From the NCBI GenBank assembly GCA_032358255.1, contig JAULBX010025342.1, forward strand, positions 1-62,936: a DNA stretch of 62,936 nucleotides, in the 5' to 3' direction. Source of the stretch: Heterotrichella gracilis. Lineage: Eukaryota; Sar; Xanthophyceae; Tribonematales; Xanthonemataceae. Made by a program: the position numbers and the translations under genes. The notes below the pieces were generated by a model. That model saw only the letters and a program-made list of their open reading frames with translations, was not told where the DNA came from and made no database searches. Below, one piece after another: positions 22,169 through 32,734 of this stretch (position 1 is the stretch's first letter; each line of letters starts with the position of its first letter).

Positions 22169-24099
22169 ACGGGTGTAGACTACTTGACCCTAGTAGGGGG
22201 TAATGGATCATACCTCATGACATTGTAGTGCTCCACAGGTGCATGTGGCCAGTGTCCTTAGACAGTGATTTTCTCCCTGTTTTGCTGCAAGAATGTGTTT
22301 TTGCTTCAAGAGTTTACTTTTGCTTCAAGATTTTAGATTTTGCAACAAACTGTTTTTGGTCAGGTTTTTCTGCTCTGATTTAAGTTAATTTATCCAAGCA
22401 TCGCCCTACCATTGGCTTCAACCTGACAACAAATTTCTGCATCCCAGAGAGACCAGAGAGATGGGTTTTATTGGAATTTCCATTTGAACACGGCCCATCT
22501 TAGACTAGGCTAGCCTTTAAACAATGTCCACCCGGTACAACGGTTACCATGGTCCACGCAACGTTTGGGCCAATGCGTGCTAGTTGTGCTAAACGTTGTC
22601 TAGCAGGCCTAGCAGGCCAGCCGCAGGCAGCCGCTCAGCAGGATACTCTGGTATGGCCTGAGGCTAGCATGTTGCAGCCTAGGCCCGTTTTCACTAGCTG
22701 AGCTGTCAGCAGTGCGCACTCAGCAGTGCCCATTCCCACCACATTTTTTTCCAAACAGATGCTGGCCAGCAGCATTTAAATCTGTAAATTGTTACAGCTC
22801 AACCATGCAGTTGACCGATCAGTAAACTACCACAACCTCATCAAAATCAATCAGGCGACTCGCCGTGGAGGCTGAACAACTAAGCTGACAGTGTGGCAAT
22901 GACATTTTCCACTTAAGTGCAGCAAATGGTCAGAGTAGGGGAAATGAATGCAAACTCTTGCGGGAACTAGTCCAATTAGGAGCAATATGGATCGAAAATT
23001 CCCTCACGGGGCACTGACAGGTCAGTGAGTACACGCAAAAAACATTTCTGAGGAAATTGCATGCACCCCGCCACACCATGAAGCCATCAAAAGAGCGCAC
23101 CAGGCAAGTCCAGGTATGGTGTCCAAGAAAAGCTACTGCATTCTACAACGGAACGTCAGAAGGGAAAGAGTATGCTTGCACTCTGAATTTCAAAGTCACA
23201 ACCCAGTCTCTCTCAGTGAGTGCTTGCCTGTAAATCACACCATTCAAAGCCTGACATTGACCCAATGCCTGCCAAAAATTTCTGCTGTGATCTCCAACCT
23301 CGAACAAGTGCATTTGTAAAAAGGCCTTCGACAGCCTGTAAGGTAACGATGATCAACATGACTAATCATCAAGAAAAACGTCAGAACTGCTAGGGAAACA
23401 GGGTTTGCTAGCAACACCCTGAAATCTACAACCAGTCGCGCCTCAAGATCACGCTCGTCAAGCCTACACCCATTGCCTGATCAACCATTACACAACAAAC
23501 AAACAGAGAGGCAGTCCCAGCCATCGTCCTAGTGTTCAAACATTGCTGCTGTGATCTCAAATCTCAAACCTACAAACCAGTGCATTGGGGGAAAACAAAC
23601 TTTCAAAACTGTACGATATTCAACATGGCTGGTCCCATACCCCCCCCCACGACAGGGCAGTGGGAACAGGGACGAGGGAGAGAGTGGAAACACTTCTGAA
23701 CACTTACATCTACAAGGAGTGCCTTGTCAGGCTTGGCTCTGATAAAACCAGACAAACAAACTGATGCAGCAATGTCTGAAAATCCTAAGGAGAGATTGCC
23801 TGCCCATGCGGTATGGGAAAGCTTTGCCTTTCCATCTGCCAGGGCTGAAGACCTGAATTTTCCCCTCCAATTTCACTATCAGCAGGGGGGCATTGGCACC
23901 CTCATGCACGAGGAGGGGAAAGTGGTAAGGATAGGGGGACTATGGAGCAACATAGTCTTCCTGGTAAGGAGAGAATTTTGCCAACGCCTGCCCGCTCATG
24001 CCCCTTCCCCAGTTGTTGCGTCAGCGGCAAAAGTGCATCCCCATGCTCACCCACAGGAGGGGGGGGGTTGCAAGTCCACGCAAAAGAGCTGGAGCCCAC
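22169..24099. other. Intergenic between sulfotransferase and Pro/Gln-rich genes (convergent)
   Basis: About 1.9 kb with no exon I can support. Short repeated phrases such as GCTTCAAGA/TTGCTTCAAG occur near 22280-22340, and TAGCAGGCCTAGCAGGCC near 22603. TTGCAACAAACTG near 22338 is not a clear signal. Confidence 0.45.
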
Positions 24100-27000
24100 T
24101 CACCACCCACTCCCCAGGGGCTGCGTGAGCAGCAGGGGGGCATCCTCATCCTCACCCAAAAGGGGAGGAGGCCCCGCCAGATTGGCTGCATCGCTTGCGC
24201 TGTCGTTGAAATCCAGGCGCTGCTTGACGGCTCGGTGCCTGGCGTGGTACCCTGCTTCAGCTGCTTGGCAGGCGGCCTCCAGATCGGGGTCAAAGCCTGA
24301 ATCTGGGTCTGCGTTTGATGGTGGGGAGTCATAATTACAATTTCATGCTCGATTATGATTATGAATGCATTGAGTGCAGAAATTACAATGCATGTGGTAG
24401 CGGTTGTGATCAGGGCAATCCAAGGCGATCCACACCAGGAGGTGCCTGTGCATTTTTCACCATGTGTGAGATGGGGTTGCATGCAGCAGTAGCGGTAGTG
24501 ATACCAACACCCCTACGTACCCTCTGCCGCCTCCCGCGCACGTTTCCCCCCCTGCTCCCGCCCCTCCATGGCCCCCTTGTATGCCCTCATGAAGCACAGC
24601 GCGTGGCTCCACAGGGAGCGGTTGCGGCAGCACTTGTTGTGCGGAGGCTTCTTGGCACCGCACACGCAGGGCCGCCACACCTTGTCGCCGAGCCTGCAAC
24701 ACGATCACAATAATAATTTCAAGTGCAATCATAATCGATAAATTCATGCGTAGCCCAGACCTTGCCGCCCAGTTTGCATCGCCATTACGATTTCAGTTAC
24801 AACTCCAATTACAGTTACAATTGCCAACCACGATTTATAAATACATGACTAGCTCCTGGCATGTGCGATGCAGCTGACACCCCCCCAATCATGACCACAA
24901 CAGCGCACTAGGCAGGAGGATCAACCCCCGCCCCAACCCCACACCCCCGACACCCCCCATCCCACACCACAACAGCACCATGCCTCACACCTCTCCCTGC
25001 CACCCCCCTAATACCCCACGACGCCCCCACACGTACTTGAACTCCTGGGTGCACAGGGGGCAGGCCTCCCCTTTCAGCTCCTTCTCCACCTCCCTGGCAT
25101 CAGTCAGACCAGAGAACTTCATCACCCACTGCACGGGGCTGCCAGGGAAGCACACGGGGTCCTGCGCATCCTCCCGCACGGGGGTGCGTACAGGCCCCGG
25201 GATGGGCTGGGGCTTTGCTGGGGATTTGAGTTTCTCGGCGCGCTGCGCCAGCACCTGGTCCACCACCTGTGGACGCACGAAACACACACAGATCAATATA
25301 TAAATGTTTTCCTTCACTTTATGTAAATATGATGTTCAATACGCAGCCTGTCCCCCCGAATGGAGAGTGATGGGGACACTACACACCTACAGGCCCAATC
25401 TCATTAAAGTACCTCACCGTATTGCCCTCTATGTAACGCATTGTATTACACTCTCAACCTTGTTGTATTCACATAAACACACCAGGAGGACTCACCTGCT
25501 GCACCAGCTCATGGATGGTGGGGGGTGGGGCGGACCGGTGGGGGGTGGGGGAGAGGACCGACTTGGGGGGAGTGGACTCCGCCAATACCCCCTGGGGTGG
25601 CTGCTGGCTCACAACCCTGCTAGGGTTTTGGGAGGCGGGGTGGGGGCACAGGGGTGGGGTGGGGCTGGCGCCAAACACCGGTGGCTGTGAGGTCCCCATG
25701 GGGGTGATGACATCATCCGGATGCCCCTGTGGCTGTGGCTGTGGCTGTGGCTGTGGCTGTGGCTGTGGCTGGGACACTGGCTGGGACCACTGCATGCCGG
25801 CCACATGGGGCGAGGCTGCAGGGTACCCTCCCCCACCTCCGCCACCGCCCGCAGGGTTTGTCAAGAAATCCAACAAGGGGAGGAAGGGGCAGGGGAGACA
25901 GGGGAGGGAACCCACGAGGTGGGTGGGGACCGCGACGGTCAGCAGCGTCACAGCTTGCGGTCCCGCATCCAACCCCCGGGATTGGGTATTCTCCACCGCA
26001 ACCAGCTGCGCTCCCTCCAGCGAAATCCCCACTGGGGGCGCCGGGGTTGCCGGGACTCGCTCCGACCGAGGTTGGCTCCCTGGGTTTTGCCACTGGCTAT
26101 TTTGCATCCCCAGATCGTCGCGCATGCTCCCCATGCGATGCGCCTGCCTCCTAGGGATTTGCGCCGGATGATCATCTGGGCTTTGTGATAGGTCGATTTG
26201 CATCCCCGGGAGTTGATCCTGGGATGACGGACGGATTTTTGGAGTTTGCGACTTGGCAATGTCCATCCCCAGGGGTTGATCCTGGGACAGCTGGGAGGTG
26301 GACAGCTTGGCTGGCGGTGGTGCAGGCTGGGTGGTGGTGGTGGTGGTGGCGCCCCAGGGTGCGCGTGGCTGGTGCTGGGGGGCGGTGAGGGGCGGCTGGG
26401 TGGTGGGCGGGAGTGGGGGGTGGTGGGGGGCTAGCTCCATGGCCAGGAATGCTTGCTCTGGTGGCTGCAGGTAGGGCTTGGAGGTGCACTCGCCTGCATG
26501 CGCATGATTACATCCAATCAAGCACATGTTAATCCATGGGGTTAATCTAGAACAAAAACTTCTCTAATTCCAGGGTCCCTACCACCCTTATAACGTAGGC
26601 ATGGACTGCATGTGCACTCACTGCATGCTTGACCAAAAAGTAGGCATGGATTGCACGTGCACACACTGCATGCTGGAGCAAAAACAACAGGCATGGAGCG
26701 CATGAGCACTCACTGCAAGTTAACCAAAAACCTGCCCAGAAACTGGATACGCACTACATACCTAGGGTTCATCCAACGGTCGACCCAGCCGTTGGCTCAG
26801 CACCTGAGTTTGAGTTGAGTCTTGAGTTCAACTAAGCAAGGGGTCGCAGGTTTGAATCCTAAGGGTAGCGATATTTTTCGAATTTCCCTGAACTTTGCGA
26901 CGGGATAAAATGGGGAGCACGAAAGTGCGGTAAGCGGCACGACTGGTTGGCCACCATCTGCCACACTTGAAAAAGTGTCAGTTAAGCCTTGGCTCTAGGA

Positions 27001-28354
27001 CTGGGGTGAGGCATACCCAGACATGCTAACCTGGCTTTGAAGCTGGAAAGCAAATACTTACTTACTTACTTACTTACCTAGGGTTCATGGATTCAGGAGT
27101 TAGGGTTTGCTAAGGTTTGAGCCCCACCTGGTCCAGCCAGTGATTGGGGCGGTGGGCGGTGGTGGTCCAGCCCCCTCCCCTCTTGCTTGATGGGGGGGAT
27201 GGCGGGTCGCCCCCTTGTCACAGGCCCCGTGACAGACTGCTGTGTGCAGTCGACGTCTCCCCCCTGTGCGCCACAGGAAGCCACATTGGTGGTGCCGCGA
27301 TCCCAGGAGTTATGCACTGCGATAGCCGGTGGTGGTGCAGCGCTGCTGGTGCATTGGTGGTTGGGTGACGATGCAGACACTACTGATGCGAGCGGTTACA
27401 AGTGTGGGGGTGGGGTAGGGGTGGGGTTGCAACGCGACTGCTGCAGGCGGGCATGGGGATGGTGGTGCAGCCAATATTCTCAACCGTTAGTTCCATGCTG
27501 TTTTCTTTTGCGCTTCCGGAATTTTCGTAGCATCAATAATATGCCCCTCTGGGAGTTTCTGTAGCATCAAATTATGCCCTTGAAACCCTACACCCTACAC
27601 CCACCTGTTAAGTCGGGAGTCTTGGGGACCTCATCCCCTTTGCTGTACTGGCAATTGTACGCCCCCCTAAACCCTAAACCCTAGACCCACCTGTGAGTCT
27701 GGCGGCTGGTGCACGTCATCCCCCTCGCTGTATTGCCAGTCCTTGCTGTCAGGCTGTCGCCTATCCTCATCCTCGGGCGGGTGGGGCTGGCCATCAAACT
27801 CACCCTAGGGGGTGCAATAAGATGGTGATTTAGGGTTTTGGAGGCCTGAAACCTAAACCCTACACGTGTACAGCCCATCGAACTCGCTTTGAGTTGCGCA
27901 ACGGGATACCAGCACTCTAGGGTTTAGAGGGTTTGGTTTAGGGTTTAGGGTCTAGGGACCCAGTGACCTAGGTTGCCCTGGGATCAAGACCGTGTGATAG
28001 TGTACTCATACACAGGTGCGCACCATTAGTTTAATACAGCCATTTATCAGGCTACAGAGCTAGGTGTGGGTGCTGGAGTGATGGGGATGGCACCGTTGGA
28101 CTGGGCGGGGGTGATGGGGCACTATGCAGCGCAATGGTGGTGGTTCAAAGGTGAGTGCAGTGGAGTGTCACTGGAGGCTAGTGGTGCTGGGTGGGTGAGT
28201 GGTGATGGTGGTGGTGGTGATGGTGGTGGTGAGTGGGGGGGTTGGGAGTGGTGGGTGGTGGTGGCCTACTCACCTGTTCTGAGCTCAGGTGCTGCTCAAG
28301 GTTGTCAAGGTTGTCGAGAGTCATACCCGAGGGTGGGGACAGGGTGGGGAACAT
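24100..28354 (-). CDS. Pro/Gln-rich protein with Cys-rich C-terminus, family not recognised
   Basis: Minus-strand exons are 28354-28274, 27804-27691, about 27380-27128 (5' edge uncertain), 26493-25496, 25266-25037, 24693-24521 and 24308-24100. Phases agree, giving roughly 680 residues. The start is MFPTLSPPSGMTLDNLDNLE; an acidic stretch DEDRRQPDSKDWQYSEGDD follows. The big fourth exon is low-complexity Pro/Gln/Ser/Thr with a (QP)n run. The exon pair 5-6 joins into a probable metal-binding region: GEACPLCTQEFKLGDKVW, then RPCVCGAKKPPHNKCCRNRS, then LWSHALCFMRAYKGAMEG. It contains about eight conserved-looking Cys/His ligands. The protein ends with an acidic Leu-rich tail (LLGEDEDAPLLLTQPLGSGW). 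Zinc binding and a nuclear or RNA-related role are guesses from composition only. A SINE sits in the intron before exon 4. Confidence 0.65.
25727..25772. repeat. (GGCTGT)n hexanucleotide repeat
   Basis: Seven or so GGCTGT units inside the large exon of the Pro/Gln-rich gene. On the coding (minus) strand they read as alternating Gln-Pro codons. Copy number is likely polymorphic. Confidence 0.9.
26773..27074 (+). mobile_element. tRNA-derived SINE with target-site duplication
   Basis: About 302 bp. A pol III box A-like TGGCTCAGCACCTGAG lies at 26793 and a box B GGTTTGAATCC at 26849, spaced roughly as in a tRNA-derived promoter. The body ends in (ACTT)n (CTTACTTACTTACTTA). It is flanked by perfect 14-bp direct repeats TACCTAGGGTTCAT at 26759-26772 and 27075-27088, as expected of target-primed retrotransposition. 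It lies in an intron of the Pro/Gln-rich gene, antisense to it. The target itself contains a telomere-like TAGGGTT. A related 3' fragment is at 7566-7604. Confidence 0.85.
27612..27900 (-). repeat. Exon-edge copies around exon 2 of the Pro/Gln-rich gene
   Basis: On the minus strand the end of exon 2 (CAATACAGCGAGGGGGATGA through the CACAGGTGGG donor) is echoed at about 27657-27607 (CAGTACAGCAAAGGGGATGA through AACAGGTGGG). The exon start (GAGTTTGATGGCCAGCC) is echoed at about 27896-27866 (GAGTTCGATGGGCTGTAC). CCCTAAACCCTAAACCCTAG separates the downstream pair. The downstream copy could itself be an alternative exon (YSKGDEVPKTPDLT), since it keeps an acceptor-like CCAG and a phase-1 donor. 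Confidence 0.75.
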
Positions 28355-29689
28355 GGCGGGCGGCGGGGGGTCAGGCGGCGGCCCAACGGGCGGCGGTGGG
28401 TCCCTGGCGGTGGGTGCAGGGGAGGGGGTGGGGTGCAAGGGGGAAGAAGGGGTGAATGGCCTACAATGCGAGTTTGGCACGGGGCTGATTGGGAATGTTT
28501 GTACGGGAGGATAGGCCACAGGTGCGTGATCGTTGCTTTGGAAGAGCTGGTATCATACGAGCAGGGCCAGGGCTCTGGCAGTACAGAGCTTAGCTGGGTG
28601 GGGAGTGTGAACCCTATCGGGATCACAGGACACCGAAACACTTAGTCCTGGGAGTACAAGTAAAGATACTGCAGCTTCTTCAACCTCCACATGCTTTAAA
28701 CCTCGGCCCGCAATACCACAGAAACGACCCGTGCAGCTGCGGTACGGAGATAGGCTGGAATACCAAAAGTACGCTTCAGCCTATTAGTGGTATACCGCAC
28801 AGCAACAGCCAGATGAGACACCAGCAACGCTTTCCGCTAGTACTAACACAGTATACGAAAGTGGTGAACGCCTGTCGTGGGCGTGATATGCAGGCCTAGA
28901 GCGGTGTGCGTACCTGTGTCACCGGAACGCATGCAAAAATGCTGTTGGTAGCGGGAGAACGTCTGTGGGCCATCAGCTGCAACCTATCGAAGGGCACAGT
29001 CCTTGCTCACTGCAGTGCCCGTTACAAAGACTCCAGAGGAGAACCGCTTGCTACTTCTGCTGTTGCCAACAGTGTTCAATCATCTAAATAGGTATTACTG
29101 TACGACCGAAACTGGGTACATCACAAAAACTGTCACGGGACGGGAAAATACGATGAATATTGACAGAAACTTCCAGTGATAATCCAAGCAAAATGGAATT
29201 ACTGCAATAGTCTGCTTCATACCCTGAGAATCTACAGAATGATACGAGTAGGTCACGCAACAGGCAGCGTCGGCCATCCCATATTTGCCCTCGAGCTCCT
29301 TGCAGCACTCAGTCTGACCCTGTAGGGTTTTGTAAACCACCACCCCATTATGCAACAATTCAACTCCACATCCACCAACAAATCCCTGGCGCCTGCTGGG
29401 AACCAGGAAACGTGCTGGGTGACCGCCATTTGTCCCAAAAATACAATGAAAAACCACCCTGATGGAGCGTCTCACATATCCCCTCGACTCTGTTTCCTCA
29501 CAACCCGCCCCAGCCTCCCGCACCCTACACCACTGTGGCGTACAGCCCGGGCGCTTGCGTTCCTGTTCCATGATGCAGGTGCTGTCCCTCATACATTCCC
29601 TTACCTAATCCCCCCCGCACTCCAAAATCCATAAATCCCCTAGGTCCCCCCCCTCACGCCGTGAGTCACGCTGCCCCTGGCCACCCCTC
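28355..29689. other. Intergenic between the Pro/Gln-rich and cytochrome c6A genes
   Basis: Upstream part is GGTGG-rich simple sequence on the promoter side of the Pro/Gln-rich gene. A minus-strand open frame of 165 codons (29592-29095, containing VVVYKTLQGQTECCKELEGK) has several cysteines. It matches nothing I know and has no supporting context, so I do not call it a gene. Confidence 0.4.
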
Positions 29690-29895
29690 CTGCGCCTGTC
29701 CAGCACTTGTTTCTCCTAAATTCCCCAATCCCCACCATTTCCCGCCGCCCTCATGGTTCGCTGGCCACCCCTCCTGGCCCTGCTCCAGCACTTGTTTCTC
29801 CCACCCCCCAAAAATCCCTAAATCCCCACCATGTCCCGCCCCCCTCATGGTGCCGCTTGCCACCCCTCCTGGGCCTGCTCCAGCACGTACGAGGT
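29690..29895 (-). repeat. Triplicated end of the cytochrome c6A gene
   Basis: Three tandem units start GGCCACCCCTCCTG, GGCCACCCCTCCTG and TGCCACCCCTCCTGGG, at about 29689, 29763 and 29860. Each continues with CC(C)TGCTCCAGCAC. The unit nearest the gene is the authentic last exon (VLEQAQEGWQAAP-stop). The two beyond the stop are degraded copies separated by ATCCCCACCATGTCCCGCCC-type spacer. Confidence 0.85.
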
Positions 29896-31006
29896 AAGCG
29901 CTTGGATGTCCTCGTCACTCAGGCGCTTGGCGAAGGTGCACTGGCCCTACAGGGTGCGGGAATACCCTTGCTTAGGGTGTGTAGGGTTTTGAGGGTGGTG
30001 GGTTTCCGGTGGACTGGGGGACAAGAGTGCGCTGGGGATTACCCACGCGTAGAGTGTAGGGTTAAAGTGTTTGTTGTTGTGCGATGCACACTTCACATGG
30101 CCCCTCAGCCTGGTGCACGTATTACCCAGTTGTTGTTTGCCTAGGGTTTAGGGCCGAGCCTGACAGGGGGAGTAGGGTTTGAGGTCCGGCGTGGCCTACC
30201 TTGGGCGCGCAGTCTGCCCCATAGCCCGGCATCTTTGCCTTGCCAAAGTAGATGACCTTGTACAGCTCCTGGGGGTCAAGCAGGCCATTCCTGTCCAGGT
30301 CAGCCAGGCGCAGGGTGGCGCTGGGCACGACTATGTTACCACCCCCTGAGTGGCAGCCTGCGGGTGGGTTGAGGGTGTGCATTATGCATTTTCGGGGTTG
30401 AAGTGTGGGGTGGACGTAAGTGGCAGGGCCAACATGGGTGGTGGGTGGGTGGGTAGGTGGGGGCCCGCTGGGCATCACAATTTTGCAGCCGGCCTGAGTG
30501 GCAGGGCCTGGGGGTTGCCGAGGGGGGCGGTGATTGGGGTGCATGGCTGGGTTGTCAGGGGGAAGGCTGTCAGGCCGGGTCGGTGCTGCTGAGCTGGATT
30601 TAGGGTTTAGGGTTTCACGGTGCGCGGTGCAAGCTCAGCTAGCTGGGTACCGCGTGGCAAGGACCACACTTGGGATAAGGTGCTAGGACAACTTGGATAC
30701 TAGCCGCTGAAGGTGTGCAGAGTGGTTTCGCGTTTCCTCATGCATGCATTGTTCACCCTAGCTACCACACATGCGTGTGTACCCACCAGCGCAGGTGTAG
30801 GCGAAGCGGTCTGCTGCTGGGCTTGCCAGGGCTGCCTGGGTGGACAGGGCTGCGGCAGCTACTGCGATGGCCACGCCCTGCTGCACACCTGAAACAAAGG
30901 GGATGGCAGATGGTGGGTTGAAGCATAAAAGGAGCTTGGCTGGGGAAAGGCCCTCGCCGCAAAGGCCGTGTGCTGTCAGGCGTGCGCGCACAGAGCCTGG
31001 ATACAA
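29845..31006 (-). CDS. Cytochrome c6A, thylakoid lumen
   Basis: Soluble c-type haem protein of the thylakoid lumen. Minus-strand exons 31006-30787, 30357-30200 and 29946-29845 encode 159 residues. Residues 1-61 look like a bipartite transit peptide: a basic start (MYPGSVRARLTAHGL), then a lumen-targeting core (GVAIAVAAAALSTQAALA) ending at an AxA-type site. The haem motif CAGCH (72-76) spans intron 1. GGNIVVPSATLRLADLDRNG and YFGKAKMPGYG follow, with the axial Met about residue 116. The decisive feature is the loop insertion with two cysteines, GADCAPKGQCTFAKRLSDED (Cys123, Cys129), typical of c6A and missing from ordinary c6. The C-terminal helix is QALTSYVLEQAQEGW. c6A cannot simply replace plastocyanin; its loop disulfide has been linked to thiol redox chemistry in the lumen. 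Both introns contain weak copies of exon edges. It is divergent from the ABC transporter. Confidence 0.9.
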
Positions 31007-32734
31007 GAGAGGAGGGCGAGGTAGACTAGTGCAAAATAAAGGGCGGGGAGTGCTGGTGGGTGCAATAAACAGGGCAGGACACTGTTGTTAGCAAAGCATG
31101 CCTTGGGTAGCCACTGGCATGCATGCAAAGATGGCATGCCATGGAAGCAGACTCCGAAGTGCAATTGAAATAGCGTTACGTTGAAGTGGAGAGCAGTTTC
31201 TGTCACTGGTGCCGTGGCAGGTGGTGGGCACGCTGTTGCATCGCCTGGGTGGTGCTGAGCCCTGCAAAGGAATGGACGGTGGAAGGTTGAACATGGTTCG
31301 CCTCAGAAAGGTCCTTGATACGCACGAGGCCAAGAGGAACTTACAAAGGCAGAAGGACCGAGGTAGGCTGCAGTTGTCCTGCCGATGCCCGCCCCCTGTA
31401 GGTGCATGGTGCTTGGCCACTTGCAAGCAAGCAATAACAAGGAATGGTGTCACTTGCCTCGCTAGAATACACACGAAGAAAGAAGCCAACTGGAGTAATA
31501 GTAAAAGAGGAGAGAGCCGTTGAGCTCTATAGCTGGTCACGTTTGTCTCTATCAGATAGACAAAGAAACCTCACAAAAAAGGGTGTGCTTGTGTTCGAAA
31601 TAGGCCTTTGGTATTTCAGCCCAGCCTAGGAGTGCCACGCACTTCAACGCAGTGTGTTTTAGAGGCTACAGTCACTGTTTGAAAGGAGCACAGGAAGTAT
31701 TAGGCCTTACCAGGAAATAGCCCAGCAGTACGATAGCACAGTCGTCATCCATAGCCAATCAAAACCAAAGGGTTGCATACAGTCATCGTTGCCACCCTTC
31801 ATTCATCCGACCAGGTCCTCGTACGTAGCTTCCTTGTGCATAGGCTGCTATCACTGGGTCTTATAGGTTACAGTATCTGAGAACTCACGATAGAACCTTG
31901 GACGCTTTTGAACTACCGTCGCCTCTTACGGTGAAGCATCATCGCATGCCGGCCAATTTTGGAACCACTTGAAACGTGACGTAGAGGACAAGCTGTGTGG
32001 ACTGGGGCTCCCACCACACACACATCGGCAATGGCACGACTGTTACTCCACCAGTCTGCCACCTGCTCGACGTCGTCTTGCTTCGCCATCCAGAGCCCAC
32101 GCATCTACCGTGCAGCGTCTCATCGGTTACGAACCACCCACAGCCCTCTGAGGGAGCTCGCCAACGGAGCACACCAGAAAATCAGAAGGAGAAATGGTTT
32201 TGCATACCACCAACGACAGCCGGTTCAAAGCTCCGCTGCAGCTGGCCACGCACACCTGCCATCGGAGCACGCCCATCGGGAAGATGCGTCAGGGTAGGAA
32301 CAAACTCTGGCTGATGCGTGATAGGAACGGACTATGAAACGCCTAAGCAAACCACTGGTTGATATCTCTGCTGCAAGGTGCACCGACGCTCAACAGGCCC
32401 ACCCCATGCCATATGCATGCATATGCACCCACCACACCCACAACCCGCTACACCCACACCAACGCCATCGCCACTACCCCTTCATTACCCACGTGTCACA
32501 CAAGCATCCAACAAGACACCAGCACCCATTCTTTCAACCCCCACATGCCACAACTACACCAACACCGCCACATTCACGCCACCACCTCCCCTTCAATATT
32601 GTGCTGCTAGAGCTCACTAGCCTCTGGCTCCCCACACCTTGCACCGCCATTCCCGCCTCCCACCCCCACCCTGTGACACCCACAGGAATGGCGCCGACCA
32701 CCCACACCATCCCTTCCACCACCGACGGGCACCG
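31007..32734. other. Divergent region between cytochrome c6A and the ABC transporter
   Basis: Likely holds both promoters. The last ~350 bp (32380-32700) are CA/CCACC-rich. An upstream exon encoding a targeting peptide for the transporter may be here, but I could not define it. Confidence 0.45.

Noticed and set aside
25727..25772. CRISPR-like repeat array
   Set aside because: A simple hexanucleotide run coding for Gln-Pro; no spacers. No CRISPR array exists in this eukaryotic window.
26793..26860. Possible tRNA gene
   Set aside because: Box A/B-like motifs are present but no cloverleaf forms, and the unit carries a long body, an ACTT tail and a target duplication. It is a SINE.
29095..29592. 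165-codon minus-strand open frame between the Pro/Gln-rich and cytochrome c6A genes
   Set aside because: No family match, no splice or promoter context, and ordinary composition for intergenic DNA here. Left as intergenic.
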